Part shown: in pieces, positions 26,752 to 37,137 of the stretch | Position numbering within the stretch: position 1 is the first letter of the stretch | Layout: each line of letters begins with the position of its first letter | Assembly: GCA_938002655.1 (NCBI GenBank) | Contig: CALLAC010000010.1 | Span: forward strand, 1 to 64,000 | Length of the DNA stretch: 64,000 nucleotides | Direction of reading: 5' to 3' | From: an uncultured Cytophagales bacterium | Lineage (GTDB): Bacteria; Bacteroidota; Bacteroidia; Cytophagales; Thermonemataceae | Program-made: the position numbers and the translations under genes | The notes under the pieces: generated by a model | Databases searched by the model: none | What the model was told of the DNA's origin: nothing | What the model saw: the letters and a program-made list of their open reading frames with translations, nothing else

Positions 26752-26784
26752 TTTGCTAAATATTCTATCTTTTTTGTTAATTTG
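26752..26784 (+). promoter_or_regulatory. Probable promoter of the 2-oxoglutarate oxygenase gene
   Basis: TTTG at 26752-26755 and TTAATTTG at 26777-26784, 21 bases apart, match the Bacteroidota pattern with one mismatch in the -7 box. The ATG follows 22 bases after the box. Confidence 0.5.
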
Positions 26785-26806
26785 CTTTCTTAAAACCTAA
26801 ACAATT

Positions 26807-27793
26807 ATGCAAGCACAAGAAATTCTTTACGATGCCATTCCTTCTTTGGATTTGGCCGATTTCATATCAGGAGACCCTGTAAGAAAAAAGCAATTTGTAG
26901 AGAAATTGGGCGAAGCCTATAACAACATCGGTTTTGTAGCCATCAAAAATCACGGATTGAGCGATGAACTTGTAGAAAATCTTTACAAAGCCGTAAAAGC
27001 CTTTTTTGCACTTCCCGAGGAAGTGAAGAAAAAATATGAAATTGAAGGACTTGCAGGGCAAAGAGGCTATACAGGCAAAAACAAAGAACACGCCAAAGGA
27101 CGCAATGTGGGTGATCTGAAAGAGTTTTATCACGTGGGGCAAGAAATCAGTGATATTCCCGATAGCGACCCTGTCAAAAAGGAATATCCTGCTAATATCT
27201 TTCCCGAAGAAGTACCCGAATTCAAAACTTATACCCTCCAAGCCTACAAAATTTTAGAAAATACAGGCAAAATTATACTTCGTGCTATCGCTCTGTATTT
27301 AGGCTTAGATGAATACTATTTTGATGATAAAGTAGCTTATGGGAATAGTATTTTAAGGGCTTTGCACTACTACCCTATCGAAGATCCCGATTCCGTACCT
27401 GCCGATGCAGTTCGTGCCGCCGCTCATGGTGATATCAACCTGATTACCCTGCTTATGGGAGCAAGTGCCGAAGGTTTGGAAGTACTACGCCGCGATGGCA
27501 AATGGATTCCTATTACTGCCTTACCCGAACAAATTGTAGTGAATGTAGGTGATATGCTAGATAGATTGACCAACAACAAGCTCAAATCTACTATTCACCG
27601 CGTTGTCAATCCCCCTCGCGAAAAAATGAATACCTCTCGCTATTCTATTCCATTTTTTATGCATCCACGCTCCGAAATGGATTTAACTTGCCTACCATCA
27701 TGTATCGACGAAGACCACCCCAAACTTTATTCTGATATGACGGCAGGTGAGTTTCTTGAAGAAAGACTGTACGAATTAGGCTTGAAAAAATAA
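26807..27793 (+). CDS. 2-oxoglutarate/Fe(II)-dependent oxygenase (isopenicillin N synthase-like family)
   Basis: A 328-residue non-heme iron oxygenase. The N-terminal DIOX_N part carries NNIGFVAIKNHGLSDELVEN. The double-stranded beta helix holds His207-x-Asp209 (AAHGDINLITLL), His264 (STIHRVVNP) and the 2-oxoglutarate-binding Arg278-x-Ser280 (RYSIPFF). All iron and cosubstrate ligands are present, so it should be active. Substrates of this family run from amino acids to hormones and flavonoids, and none can be assigned. It is monocistronic, with its own promoter and a strong hairpin after it. Confidence 0.9.
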   Translation: MQAQEILYDAIPSLDLADFISGDPVRKKQFVEKLGEAYNNIGFVAIKNHGLSDELVENLYKAVKAFFALPEEVKKKYEIEGLAGQRGYTGKNKEHAKGRNVGDLKEFYHVGQEISDIPDSDPVKKEYPANIFPEEVPEFKTYTLQAYKILENTGKIILRAIALYLGLDEYYFDDKVAYGNSILRALHYYPIEDPDSVPADAVRAAAHGDINLITLLMGASAEGLEVLRRDGKWIPITALPEQIVVNVGDMLDRLTNNKLKSTIHRVVNPPREKMNTSRYSIPFFMHPRSEMDLTCLPSCIDEDHPKLYSDMTAGEFLEERLYELGLKK

Positions 27794-27796
27794 ATA

Positions 27797-27820
27797 TTTC
27801 CCCTCTTCTACGAGGGGAAA
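27797..27820. terminator. Hairpin between the convergent oxygenase and metG genes
   Basis: TTTCCCCTC at 27797-27805 and GAGGGGAAA at 27812-27820 are exact reverse complements with the loop TTCTAC. It follows the oxygenase stop by 3 bases and lies 7 bases beyond the metG stop, so it can serve both convergent transcripts. Confidence 0.75.
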
Positions 27821-27827
27821 GTGGCTT

Positions 27828-29921
27828 TTATGATATTTTGGCACCATTCCAAACTTTTTCTGAAGGTCCGATAAATTTCAAAGAGCCATCAGCATCTTCT
27901 GCCATTAAAATCATTCCATTCGAGACTTCACCCATCATTTTGCGAGGAGCTAAATTGCATAATACACATACTTGCCTTCCGACAATCTCTTCGGGGCTAT
28001 AATATTTGGCAATGCCACTTAATACCACTCTTTGGTCTATACCTGTATCTAAAAGCAATTTGAGCAATTTTTCAGATTTAGGCATTTTTTCTGCTTTCAG
28101 GATGGTAGCAATGCGAATATCTAACTTGGCAAAATCGTCATAGCGAATTTCAGGGGCAAAAGGCTGAGGCTTTTTACTGTGAAGTTCGTTTATTTTTTTG
28201 CTTTCGGCAAGTTTTTGCAGTTGCCTTTGAACAGCCTCATCCTCAATTTTTTCAAAAAGTAAGCCCAAATTTTCTATGTTTTGCCCCACAACCAGCAAAT
28301 CTTGCGAGCCAAGCTCTTTCCAATAAAATTTACCTAAATGCAAAGCCTTTTGCAGTTTTTGAGCTGTAAAAGGTAAAAAAGGCTCTGCCAAAAAGGCTAA
28401 ATTTCCCACAATTTGCAAAGCCAAATGCAAAACGTTTCCTATTCGCTCCCGATTGCTCTCAAAATCTTTGGCAAGTTTCCAAGGTTCATTTTCCTGCAAA
28501 TATCTATTGCCCAGCGTAGAAAGTTCCATTACATAGCCCAAAGCCTCTCGAAAACGATAATTTTCAATACTACGAGCAATTTTTTCAGGAAAAGTTTTGA
28601 GATTTTCCAGCAAATCAATATCTGATTTTTGGGTAAAATTTTCGTTCAGAGCAGGTACACACCCTTGAAAATACTTGTGTGTAAGCGTAATAACACGATT
28701 GACAAAATTGCCTAAATTTGCCACCAGTTCGCTATTGTTGCGTTCCTGAAAATCTTTCCAAGTAAAGTTGTTGTCTTTGGTTTCGGGAGCATTGGCAGTG
28801 AGCACATACCGCAAAACATCTTGCTTTTGAGGAAAATCTTTCAGGTATTCGTCAAGCCATACTGCCCAATTGCGAGAGGTAGAGATTTTTTCATCTTCTA
28901 GATTTAAGAATTCGTTGGCAGGAACATTATCAGGCAGAATGTATGAGCCTTCGGCTTTCAAGATAGCAGGAAAAATAATACAGTGAAAAACGATGTTATC
29001 TTTTCCGATAAAATGCACTAGTTTGGTAGTAGGGTTTTTCCAGTAGAGCTTCCAATCTTCGGCATTGCCATTTTTCCCTTCACCGAATGAATACTTTTGC
29101 TCAAAATAATCTTTGGTTGCAGAGATGTAGCCAATAGGAGCCTCAAACCACACATACATTACTTTGCCTTCGGTATGGGGAATAGGTAAGGGCACGCCCC
29201 AGTCCAAATCTCTTGTCATCGGACGCGGTTGCAAGCCTGCCTCCAACCAAGATTTACATTGCCCATAAACATTCGTTTTCCACTCTTTATGCTCTTCTAA
29301 AATCCACTGCTTGAGCCAACTTTCAAACTCATTGAGAGGAAAAAACCAGTGTTTGGTAGGTTTTTTGATAGGAGTAGCATCAGATAGTTTTGAACGAGGA
29401 TTGATGAGCTTATCAGGAGTAAGCGAAGAACCACATTTTTCACACTGATCGCCATAGGCATCAGCATAACCACACACAGGGCAAGTGCCTACAATGTATC
29501 TATCTGCCAAAAACTTACCTGCTACAGGGTCAAAATATTGTTCGGTAGTTTCTTCAAGAAAAACACCTTTCTCGTACAAGGTTTTGAAAATTTCTTGGGC
29601 TGTTTGGTAATGAATAGGTTTAGATGTACGTGAATAAATATCAAAGCTAATACCGAACTCTTCAAAAGATTCGCGTATGAGCTTATCGTATTTATCTACC
29701 ACTGCTTGCACCGAAACCCCCTCTTTGGCGGCACGGATACTAACAGGAACGCCGTGTTCATCAGAGCCACAAATAAATAATACATCTTGCTGATTGAGCC
29801 TTAAATATCTGCAATAAATATCTGCGGGAATATACACCCCTGCCAAATGCCCGATATGAATGCCCCCATTAGCATAAGGTAAAGCCGCCGTAACCAAGTA
29901 ACGCTGAAATTTCTTTGACAT
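27828..29921 (-). CDS. metG: Methionyl-tRNA synthetase
   Basis: A 697-residue class I aminoacyl-tRNA synthetase. The HIGH motif is in [16 protein letters not shown]. The zinc-knuckle cysteines are in [18 protein letters not shown], and the KMSKS equivalent is [15 protein letters not shown]-terminal Trbp111/EMAP-like tRNA-binding domain (about 590-697: [49 protein letters not shown]) is fused, as in E. coli. The start is the ATG at 29921; a TTG at 29930 would add three residues. It is monocistronic and divergent from guaB. Confidence 0.97.
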   Translation of the reverse strand: MSKKFQRYLVTAALPYANGGIHIGHLAGVYIPADIYCRYLRLNQQDVLFICGSDEHGVPVSIRAAKEGVSVQAVVDKYDKLIRESFEEFGISFDIYSRTSKPIHYQTAQEIFKTLYEKGVFLEETTEQYFDPVAGKFLADRYIVGTCPVCGYADAYGDQCEKCGSSLTPDKLINPRSKLSDATPIKKPTKHWFFPLNEFESWLKQWILEEHKEWKTNVYGQCKSWLEAGLQPRPMTRDLDWGVPLPIPHTEGKVMYVWFEAPIGYISATKDYFEQKYSFGEGKNGNAEDWKLYWKNPTTKLVHFIGKDNIVFHCIIFPAILKAEGSYILPDNVPANEFLNLEDEKISTSRNWAVWLDEYLKDFPQKQDVLRYVLTANAPETKDNNFTWKDFQERNNSELVANLGNFVNRVITLTHKYFQGCVPALNENFTQKSDIDLLENLKTFPEKIARSIENYRFREALGYVMELSTLGNRYLQENEPWKLAKDFESNRERIGNVLHLALQIVGNLAFLAEPFLPFTAQKLQKALHLGKFYWKELGSQDLLVVGQNIENLGLLFEKIEDEAVQRQLQKLAESKKINELHSKKPQPFAPEIRYDDFAKLDIRIATILKAEKMPKSEKLLKLLLDTGIDQRVVLSGIAKYYSPEEIVGRQVCVLCNLAPRKMMGEVSNGMILMAEDADGSLKFIGPSEKVWNGAKIS

Positions 29922-30029
29922 TGCAATCAAGATTATTTTGAGCCTGCAAGTTAGAATTTTTCTGTGTTACAGAAAAAAGTCTTTTTATATTTCTGAAACA
30001 AAAACACACAAAATATTTTCACCGATTTA

Positions 30030-30061
30030 TTTGTTTTCAGGTACAAAACACCCTAAATTTG
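30030..30061 (+). promoter_or_regulatory. Promoter of guaB
   Basis: TTTG at 30030-30033 and TAAATTTG at 30054-30061 are separated by 20 bases, a full Bacteroidota match. The ATG of guaB is 33 bases after the -7 box. Confidence 0.7.
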
Positions 30062-30073
30062 CGTGGCAAATAA

Positions 30074-31570
<1,497 letters not shown>

Positions 31571-31608
31571 GTAATTAGATACAAGACAAGTCGTTATTTT
31601 TCAAAGAT

Positions 31609-32163
31609 ATGAACAATAAAAAACAAATTGCTTTGCTTTTGGGAATACTGATTATCCCCGCTTTTGTATTTCTGTTGTTTCATGGCTCTTTGAAAAACTA
31701 TTACAATTTGCCCAAATTGAGCCAAGAAGGCTCTGATAAACCTTTTCAAGTGCAAACTGCTCTTATTCCCGAAAAAAATACTTTTTGGGTAGTAGGTTTG
31801 GATAAAGAAAAAACTGCCATCAGTGATAGTCTGTACAATGTTTTTAATCGTATTACCGAAAAAGAAGACTTACAAAAGTTTATCCATGAAAAGTTACCCA
31901 ACTTTCAGGTAAAATACCTAATTTTAGGAAAAAATCTATCCAAAACAAGCCCCAACCTTATTTTGAAAGATGATACATACTCGGCTGAAAGCTATCTACT
32001 TAGCCAAACAGGCGAAGCCGTACTCATTGATAACGAAGGTTTTGTAAGAGGAAAATTTTCTCTGATAAATAAAGAGCAATATCTCAATGTCGAAGAAATT
32101 GAAAGACTCATAACAGAAATTAAGGTCTTGGTAGAAATTGTAGCTAATCCGAAGAAAAAGTAA
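31609..32163 (+). CDS. SCO1/SenC-like membrane-anchored protein lacking the copper-binding cysteines
   Basis: A 184-residue protein with one N-terminal transmembrane helix (about 7-25, LLLGILIIPAFVFLLFHG). A periplasmic thioredoxin-like domain follows. The N-terminal LP motif after the anchor and the late VLIDNEGFVRGKF strand resemble SCO copper chaperones of cytochrome oxidase. The CxxxC and the distal His of SCO are absent; the protein has no cysteine at all. It is therefore either a degenerate SCO paralogue or an unrelated protein with a similar fold. No cytochrome oxidase gene is near. It follows guaB by 38 bases and may be read from the same promoter. Confidence 0.6.
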   Translation: MNNKKQIALLLGILIIPAFVFLLFHGSLKNYYNLPKLSQEGSDKPFQVQTALIPEKNTFWVVGLDKEKTAISDSLYNVFNRITEKEDLQKFIHEKLPNFQVKYLILGKNLSKTSPNLILKDDTYSAESYLLSQTGEAVLIDNEGFVRGKFSLINKEQYLNVEEIERLITEIKVLVEIVANPKKK

Positions 32164-32172
32164 GGCTAAACT

Positions 32173-32203
32173 TTTGCCAAAAAGCCAAGTTTTTTTAGTT
32201 TTG
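32173..32203 (+). promoter_or_regulatory. Promoter of the CoA-transferase A-subunit gene
   Basis: TTTG at 32173-32176 and TAGTTTTG at 32196-32203, 19 bases apart, match the Bacteroidota consensus. The box lies just before the alternative TTG start at 32205, so the ATG at 32223 is the likely start. Confidence 0.65.
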
Positions 32204-32222
32204 CTTGCAAACAAGAAAAATT

Positions 32223-32921
32223 ATGGTCAATAAAGTGGTTACAAATTTAGACGAGGTAATTGCTAAAATTCCTGATGGAGCCGTTCTCATGCTTGGTGGT
32301 TTTGGCTTATGTGGTATTCCCGAACATAGCATTGCGGCACTTCTGAAAAGTGGTGTAAAAAATCTGACTTGCATTTCCAATAATGCAGGTGTAGATGATT
32401 TTGGCATAGGTCTGCTTCTCAAAACACGCCAAGTCAAGAAAATGATTTCTTCGTATGTAGGCGAAAATGAGGAATTTGAAAGACAGCTTTTGAGTGGAGA
32501 ACTAGAAGTAGAACTAATTCCACAAGGAACTTTGGCAGAGCGTATCAGGGCAGGCGGAGCGGGTATTCCTGCGTTTTTTACACCTGCGGGCGTAGGCACC
32601 GAAGTTGCCGAAGGCAAAGAAGTAAGAGAATTTGACGGCAAATTGTACCTGATGGAGCGTTGGCTCAAAGCCGATTTTGCTCTTATCAAGGCTTGGAAAG
32701 GCGATACAGCAGGAAATTTGATTTATAAAGGCACAGCTCGCAATTTCAACCCTATGATGGCAACTGCTGCCAAAGTTACTATTGCCGAAGTAGAAGAGCT
32801 CGTTCCCGAAGGCGAATTAGACCCTAACTATATCCATACGCCAAGCATTTACGTAGACTATATTTATCACGGCAAACATTACGAAAAACGCATAGAACAG
32901 CGTACAACACGCCCTGCATAG
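32223..32921 (+). CDS. scoA: 3-oxoacid CoA-transferase (SCOT), subunit A
   Basis: A 232-residue alpha subunit of the succinyl-CoA:3-ketoacid CoA-transferase family. This enzyme moves CoA between succinyl-CoA and acetoacetate in ketone-body or acetoacetate use. The signature [20 protein letters not shown], the [20 protein letters not shown] loop and the ending [19 protein letters not shown] are typical. The catalytic glutamate is in subunit B (scoB), which normally overlaps or follows but is absent here: the next gene is the convergent S9 peptidase. The start is the ATG at 32223; a TTG at 32205 would add 6 residues. Confidence 0.92.
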   Translation: MVNKVVTNLDEVIAKIPDGAVLMLGGFGLCGIPEHSIAALLKSGVKNLTCISNNAGVDDFGIGLLLKTRQVKKMISSYVGENEEFERQLLSGELEVELIPQGTLAERIRAGGAGIPAFFTPAGVGTEVAEGKEVREFDGKLYLMERWLKADFALIKAWKGDTAGNLIYKGTARNFNPMMATAAKVTIAEVEELVPEGELDPNYIHTPSIYVDYIYHGKHYEKRIEQRTTRPA

Positions 32922-32949
32922 AAGAAGCTCTTCTTCAAAGAGCTTCTTC
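32921..32949. terminator. Hairpin between scoA and the S9 peptidase gene
   Basis: GAAGAAGCTCTT at 32921-32932 pairs perfectly with AAGAGCTTCTTC at 32938-32949 around CTTCA. It starts at the last base of scoA and lies 6 bases before the S9 peptidase stop, in a good position to end both convergent transcripts. Confidence 0.7.
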
Positions 32950-32955
32950 AATAGC

Positions 32956-35073
32956 TTATTCTTTTATTCCCAAAATCTGAAACATAAACACATAGTTGAG
33001 AGCAAGTTCTCTGAGGGCCTGAAATCTGCCCGATGCTCCGCCGTGTCCCGCTTCCAAATTGGTATAGAGCAAAAGCATGTTGTTGTCAGTTTTAGTTGCA
33101 CGCAATTTAGCTACCCATTTAGCAGGCTCCCAGTACTGCACCTGCGAATCGTGCAAACCTGTGGTAACAAGCATATGTGGATATTTTTGAGGCTCTACTT
33201 GGTCGTAAGGTGAGTACGAAAGCATGTAAATATAGCTATCAATATTTTTCGGATTGCCCCACTCGTCAAATTCGCTTGTAGTCAGTGGTATGCTTTCGTC
33301 AAGCATTGTCGTAACTACATCAACAAAAGGTACTTTGGCAATAATGCCTTTGTACAAATCGGGACGCATATTGGCAATAGCCCCCATAAGCAAGCCGCCT
33401 GCACTGCCCCCTTCGGCAAAAAGTTTTTCTTTGGAAGTGTATTTGTTTTCAATCAGGTAGATGGAGCAATCAATGAAATCATAGAAAGTATTTTTCTTTT
33501 TGAACATTTTGCCCTCATCGTACCAAGCACGTCCCAAATCTTGTCCGCCTCTGATGTGGCAAAGAGCATACACAAACCCTCTATCCAAAAGGCTCAACCG
33601 TGCCGAACTGAAATACACGTCCATAGTTATTCCATACGAGCCGTAGGCATACTGCAAAAGTGGTGCGTTTCCATCTTTTTTGGTATTTTTATGATACACA
33701 ATAGAAACAGGTACTTTTGCCCCGTCGCGAGCCTCCACGTAGATACGTTCGGTAATATAATTTTTGGGGTCAAATTTTCCGCCTAAAATTTCTTGTTGTT
33801 TCATCAGGGTTTTGGTACGCTTTTCCATATCGTAGTCGTATATGGAATTGGGCGTAGTGAAGGAAGTATAACCAAAACGCAAAACTTTGGTATCAAAATC
33901 AGGATTTATCGAAACGTACGCTGTGTAAGCAGGCTCGCCGAAATCTAAATAGTGTTCTTGTTTATCTTTCCAACGAATGATACGTATATTAAGCAAGCCA
34001 TTTTTTCGTTCGGTAACTACCAGAAAATCTTTGAAAATTTCGGTATCTTCCAAATACACGTCTTTTCGGTGTGGGATTATTTCTTTCCAGAGTTTGGTAT
34101 CGTTGGTTTTCTTGATGCTAGTTTCCATTAGTTTGTAATTGGGAGCATCAAGGTTAGTTACAATGTAGAATTTATCGGCATAATGATTGACGCTGTACAA
34201 ATGGTCTTTTTGGCGGGGTAAAAACACCTGAAACTTGCCGTTGGGCTTATCGGCTTCTAAAATTTGGGTTTCGTTGGCAAGCGTACTTGAAGAAACAATC
34301 ATCAAGTATTTTTTCGATTTGGTTTTGGAGATATAACAGCTAAAAGTTTCGTCTTTTTCTTCATAGACGAGCTCATCTTTACTGCTATCTGTTCCTAAAA
34401 TATGCTTGTAGATTTGGAAGGAACGCAAAGTTTGTGGGTCTTGACGGCTATAAAAAAGCGTTTTATTGTCGTTTGCCCAAACGATATTGCCTGTGGTGTT
34501 TTTAATAACATCGGGCAAATTTTTTCCTGTGGCAAGGTCTTTAAAATACACGGTGTAAATTCTACGGCTTACCGTATCGGTGGCATAAGCCATTAGTTGG
34601 TTGTTGGTAGAAATGCTCATTGCTCCAAGAGCAAAGTATTTAGATTTTTTAGCCAGCTCGTTTTGGTCTATTAAAATTTCCTCTTTGGCAGTGAGCGAAC
34701 CTTTTTTTCGGCAATTGATGGCATATTCTTTGCCTTTTTCAAAGCGAGTATAATAGAAGTAGCCGTCCATTTTGTAGGGCAGGCTTTCGTCATCTTCTTT
34801 GATGCGGGCTTTCATTTCTTCGAATAGCTTCTCACGAAGATTTTTGCTAGGAGCAAGCATTTTTTCCAAATACTCGTTTTCAGCTTTCAGATACGCTATC
34901 ACTTCGGGATTTTCCCTTTCATTGAGCCAGTAGTAGTTATCAATGCGTTTGTGCCCGTGTGTAATGAGCTCTTTGGGCTTTACAGCCGCCTTGGGTGGCA
35001 AAGGTTGCTGTGGGTTCTGACTTTTCGCCTTCATACATATACACAGAAGTAAAATGAGACCTATGCGTTTCAT
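32956..35073 (-). CDS. Secreted prolyl oligopeptidase-family serine peptidase (oligopeptidase B-like, S9A)
   Basis: A 705-residue peptidase with a signal peptide (MKRIGLILLLCICMKAKSQ), so it is probably periplasmic. The propeller domain begins LITHGHKRIDNYYWLNERE, with KAENEYLEKML, as in protease II. The C-terminal hydrolase domain has the catalytic Ser in FAEGGSAGGLLMGAIAN, Asp in LVTTGLHDSQVQYWEP and His in LEAGHGGASGR. It would cleave short peptides after basic residues. In most Gram-negatives PtrB is cytoplasmic; export is common for Bacteroidota members. It lies 46 bases after lysA's end in tandem. Confidence 0.93.
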   Translation of the reverse strand: MKRIGLILLLCICMKAKSQNPQQPLPPKAAVKPKELITHGHKRIDNYYWLNERENPEVIAYLKAENEYLEKMLAPSKNLREKLFEEMKARIKEDDESLPYKMDGYFYYTRFEKGKEYAINCRKKGSLTAKEEILIDQNELAKKSKYFALGAMSISTNNQLMAYATDTVSRRIYTVYFKDLATGKNLPDVIKNTTGNIVWANDNKTLFYSRQDPQTLRSFQIYKHILGTDSSKDELVYEEKDETFSCYISKTKSKKYLMIVSSSTLANETQILEADKPNGKFQVFLPRQKDHLYSVNHYADKFYIVTNLDAPNYKLMETSIKKTNDTKLWKEIIPHRKDVYLEDTEIFKDFLVVTERKNGLLNIRIIRWKDKQEHYLDFGEPAYTAYVSINPDFDTKVLRFGYTSFTTPNSIYDYDMEKRTKTLMKQQEILGGKFDPKNYITERIYVEARDGAKVPVSIVYHKNTKKDGNAPLLQYAYGSYGITMDVYFSSARLSLLDRGFVYALCHIRGGQDLGRAWYDEGKMFKKKNTFYDFIDCSIYLIENKYTSKEKLFAEGGSAGGLLMGAIANMRPDLYKGIIAKVPFVDVVTTMLDESIPLTTSEFDEWGNPKNIDSYIYMLSYSPYDQVEPQKYPHMLVTTGLHDSQVQYWEPAKWVAKLRATKTDNNMLLLYTNLEAGHGGASGRFQALRELALNYVFMFQILGIKE

Positions 35074-35115
35074 ATTGTCATTGATTTGTGTATTTTTTGA
35101 AAAAAATCAAGTTTT

Positions 35116-36369
35116 TTAGAAATTTTCAGCAAGTTGTTCAAATTGTAGCTCTATCTGATTTTTGAGAATATCTTCTAAGGTTTCCGCTTTACGAATAAGA
35201 TAAGGCTTGCCTTCATAAATTAAGACTTCGGCGGGGCGGGTGCGAGCATTGTACTGCGAACTCATCGTAAAACCATAAGCTCCTGCATTTTTGATAACTA
35301 AAATATCGCCTTCTCTTACTTCATTCAATTTTCTATCCCATCCAAAAGTATCAGTTTCACAAATATAGCCAACTACGGTATAGACCCTTTTCGGAGCAAG
35401 GGGATTGGATACATTCAAAATCTCGTGGTAAGCATCATACATCATCGGACGCACAAGATGATTTAAGCCTGAATTTACACCTACAAACACCGTAGCGGGT
35501 GTTGTTTTGATAACATTCGTTTTTACAAAGAAATAACCTGCCTCACTTACCAAAAATTTTCCTGGTTCAAACCACAACTCCAACTGCCTACCATAATTTT
35601 GACAAAATTTTTGAAAAGCAGAACTTAATTTTTTCCCCAAATCGGTAATATCGGTAGTGATATCCCCTGCCTTGTAGGCTACTTTGAAGCCACTACCAAA
35701 GTCCATAAATTCTAAATCAGGAAAATCAGTAGCAATCTCAAAAAGAATATTCGCCGCTTGTAGAAACACATCAGCATCCACTATATCCGAGCCTGTGTGC
35801 ATATGTAGCCCAGTAACCTGAATATTGTAGGTTTTGATTACTCGCAAAAGGTGCCTACTTTGCAATACCGAAATACCAAATTTGGAATCTATGTGTCCTG
35901 TGGAAATTTTATGATTGCCACCTGCCAAAATATGCGGATTAAGCCTTATACAACAAGGAACACTACTGCCGTAGGTATGCCCAAATTGTTCTAAAATAGA
36001 AATGTTATCAATATTGACAACTACTCCCAAACGCACTGCCTGCTGAATTTCCTCAAAATCTACACAATTTGGAGTAAAAATAATTTCTTCTGGCTCAAAT
36101 CCTGCTTTCAAGCCCAAATATACTTCCTGAATGGAAACCGTATCCAGTCCTGTGCCATAATGCTTAAAAAGTTTCAGCACAGAAATATTGTTGAGGGCTT
36201 TACAAGCATATTTAATTTTCATTGGCACACCTAAAAAAGCCTTCTGCAAACTTTCTACTTGTGTTTTCATTTTTTCAGCATCATACACGTACAAAGGTGT
36301 ACCAAACTGCTCACAAAGCGAAATTACATCAATGTTTTGAATGCAGTAGCGATTATCTATGAGTTGCAT
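35116..36369 (-). CDS. lysA: Diaminopimelate decarboxylase
   Basis: A 417-residue PLP enzyme making L-lysine from meso-diaminopimelate. The PLP lysine is Lys57 in MKIKYACKALNN. The barrel continues with GLDTVSIQEVYLGLKAG, HMHTGSDIVDADVF and the EPGKFLVSEAGYF strand. The C-terminal active-site Cys from the partner subunit is in GYICETDTFGWDR, and NAGAYGFTMSSQYNARTRP closes the signature. It resembles the Bacteroidota LysA clade; a carboxynorspermidine decarboxylase is less likely because of the CETDTFG loop. It is tandem with the TlpA-like gene upstream, separated by a 160-base gap with a possible 35-codon frame. Confidence 0.93.
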   Translation of the reverse strand: MQLIDNRYCIQNIDVISLCEQFGTPLYVYDAEKMKTQVESLQKAFLGVPMKIKYACKALNNISVLKLFKHYGTGLDTVSIQEVYLGLKAGFEPEEIIFTPNCVDFEEIQQAVRLGVVVNIDNISILEQFGHTYGSSVPCCIRLNPHILAGGNHKISTGHIDSKFGISVLQSRHLLRVIKTYNIQVTGLHMHTGSDIVDADVFLQAANILFEIATDFPDLEFMDFGSGFKVAYKAGDITTDITDLGKKLSSAFQKFCQNYGRQLELWFEPGKFLVSEAGYFFVKTNVIKTTPATVFVGVNSGLNHLVRPMMYDAYHEILNVSNPLAPKRVYTVVGYICETDTFGWDRKLNEVREGDILVIKNAGAYGFTMSSQYNARTRPAEVLIYEGKPYLIRKAETLEDILKNQIELQFEQLAENF

Positions 36370-36415
36370 AGCTGAAAGGAACGATTACTTAAAGAAATTT
36401 AGGAAATTTTTTATT

Positions 36416-36523
36416 CTAAACGTTATACAACAATTCAAGTAGTCTTGTAGGTTTCCGTAGAGATACCTGCTGGCTTTCAGCAAGTAAATCATCTTGAAGG
36501 GAAATTTTAGTTTCAATTTGCAT
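36416..36523 (-). CDS. Possible 35-residue ribbon-helix-helix-like microprotein
   Basis: An open frame begins with an ATG at 36523, only 7 bases after the TlpA-like stop, and encodes 35 residues. It begins MQIETKISLQDDLLAESQQV and ends KPTRLLELLYNV. The strand-helix start ISLQDDLLAE resembles the N-terminus of VapB/CopG-type ribbon-helix-helix antitoxins, which are usually 60 to 85 residues, so this would be a truncated form. AGGAAAG just before the TlpA-like stop could act as a ribosome site. No toxin gene is nearby. It may simply be chance coding. Confidence 0.35.
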   Translation of the reverse strand: MQIETKISLQDDLLAESQQVSLRKPTRLLELLYNV

Positions 36524-36529
36524 TCTATG

Positions 36530-37090
36530 TCACTTTCCTGCTTTGGCAAGTTCAATCATTGCCTCTATTTCGAGGGCAGTAGCGTCGGAAGAGCCATTAT
36601 AGCCTTCAGAAGCAAAACGAATATTGCCTTGGGTATCTACTACAAACTTCATAGGAATGCCCATAACCCCAAATTTACCTGCAACTTCATCATTTTCATC
36701 AATAAGTACATTGAAATCGTACTTTTTCTTTTCAATAAATCGTTTGAGGCGTTCTGTACGATTGCGAGGTTCTTCGCTAGTAGCAATAAAAAGAAAAACT
36801 ACGTTGCTATCTTCTTTATACTTATCAGCGACTTTTTTTATGCTTGGGAAAGATGCCACGCAAGGTCCGCACCAGGTAGCCCAAAAATCTAGAAATACGA
36901 CTTTTCCTTTCAAATTAGAAAGTTTTATACTTTTACCTTCCAAATTTTTAAGTTCAAAATCGGGAGCGGCAACATTTTGTTTCAGCATTTTTCGTCTTAC
37001 TTCTTTTTTAATACTTTCCAAGTCTTGGGAAAAAGCTGGCACCAAAGTGATTGCTAGTAATAACACGAAAGACATAAGGTTTTTTTTCAT
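36530..37090 (-). CDS. TlpA/ResA-like periplasmic thioredoxin
   Basis: A 186-residue redox protein with a signal peptide (MKKNLMSFVLLLAITLVPAF, SQ). The AhpC/TSA-type start VAAPDFELKNLEGKSIKLSN precedes the active site VVFLDFWATWCGPC, with Cys74 and Cys77. The cis-proline loop is MGIPMKFVVDTQGN. This architecture is that of TlpA/ResA proteins that reduce disulfides in cytochrome c maturation or envelope proteins. The target cannot be assigned here. It lies 47 bases downstream of the giant sensor gene in the same direction and may be co-transcribed. Confidence 0.92.
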   Translation of the reverse strand: MKKNLMSFVLLLAITLVPAFSQDLESIKKEVRRKMLKQNVAAPDFELKNLEGKSIKLSNLKGKVVFLDFWATWCGPCVASFPSIKKVADKYKEDSNVVFLFIATSEEPRNRTERLKRFIEKKKYDFNVLIDENDEVAGKFGVMGIPMKFVVDTQGNIRFASEGYNGSSDATALEIEAMIELAKAGK

Positions 37091-37137
37091 AAGATTTCAA
37101 ATTTTGATTTGCAAGTAGTTTTGAGTTATACAAGTTG

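Noticed and set aside
36416-36523. Complete toxin-antitoxin system
   Set aside because: Only a 35-residue antitoxin-like fragment is present and no toxin gene is adjacent.
36494-36892. 132-codon plus-strand frame across the thioredoxin gene
   Set aside because: The minus strand encodes a full TlpA-like protein with signal peptide and CxxC site; the plus frame has no domain.
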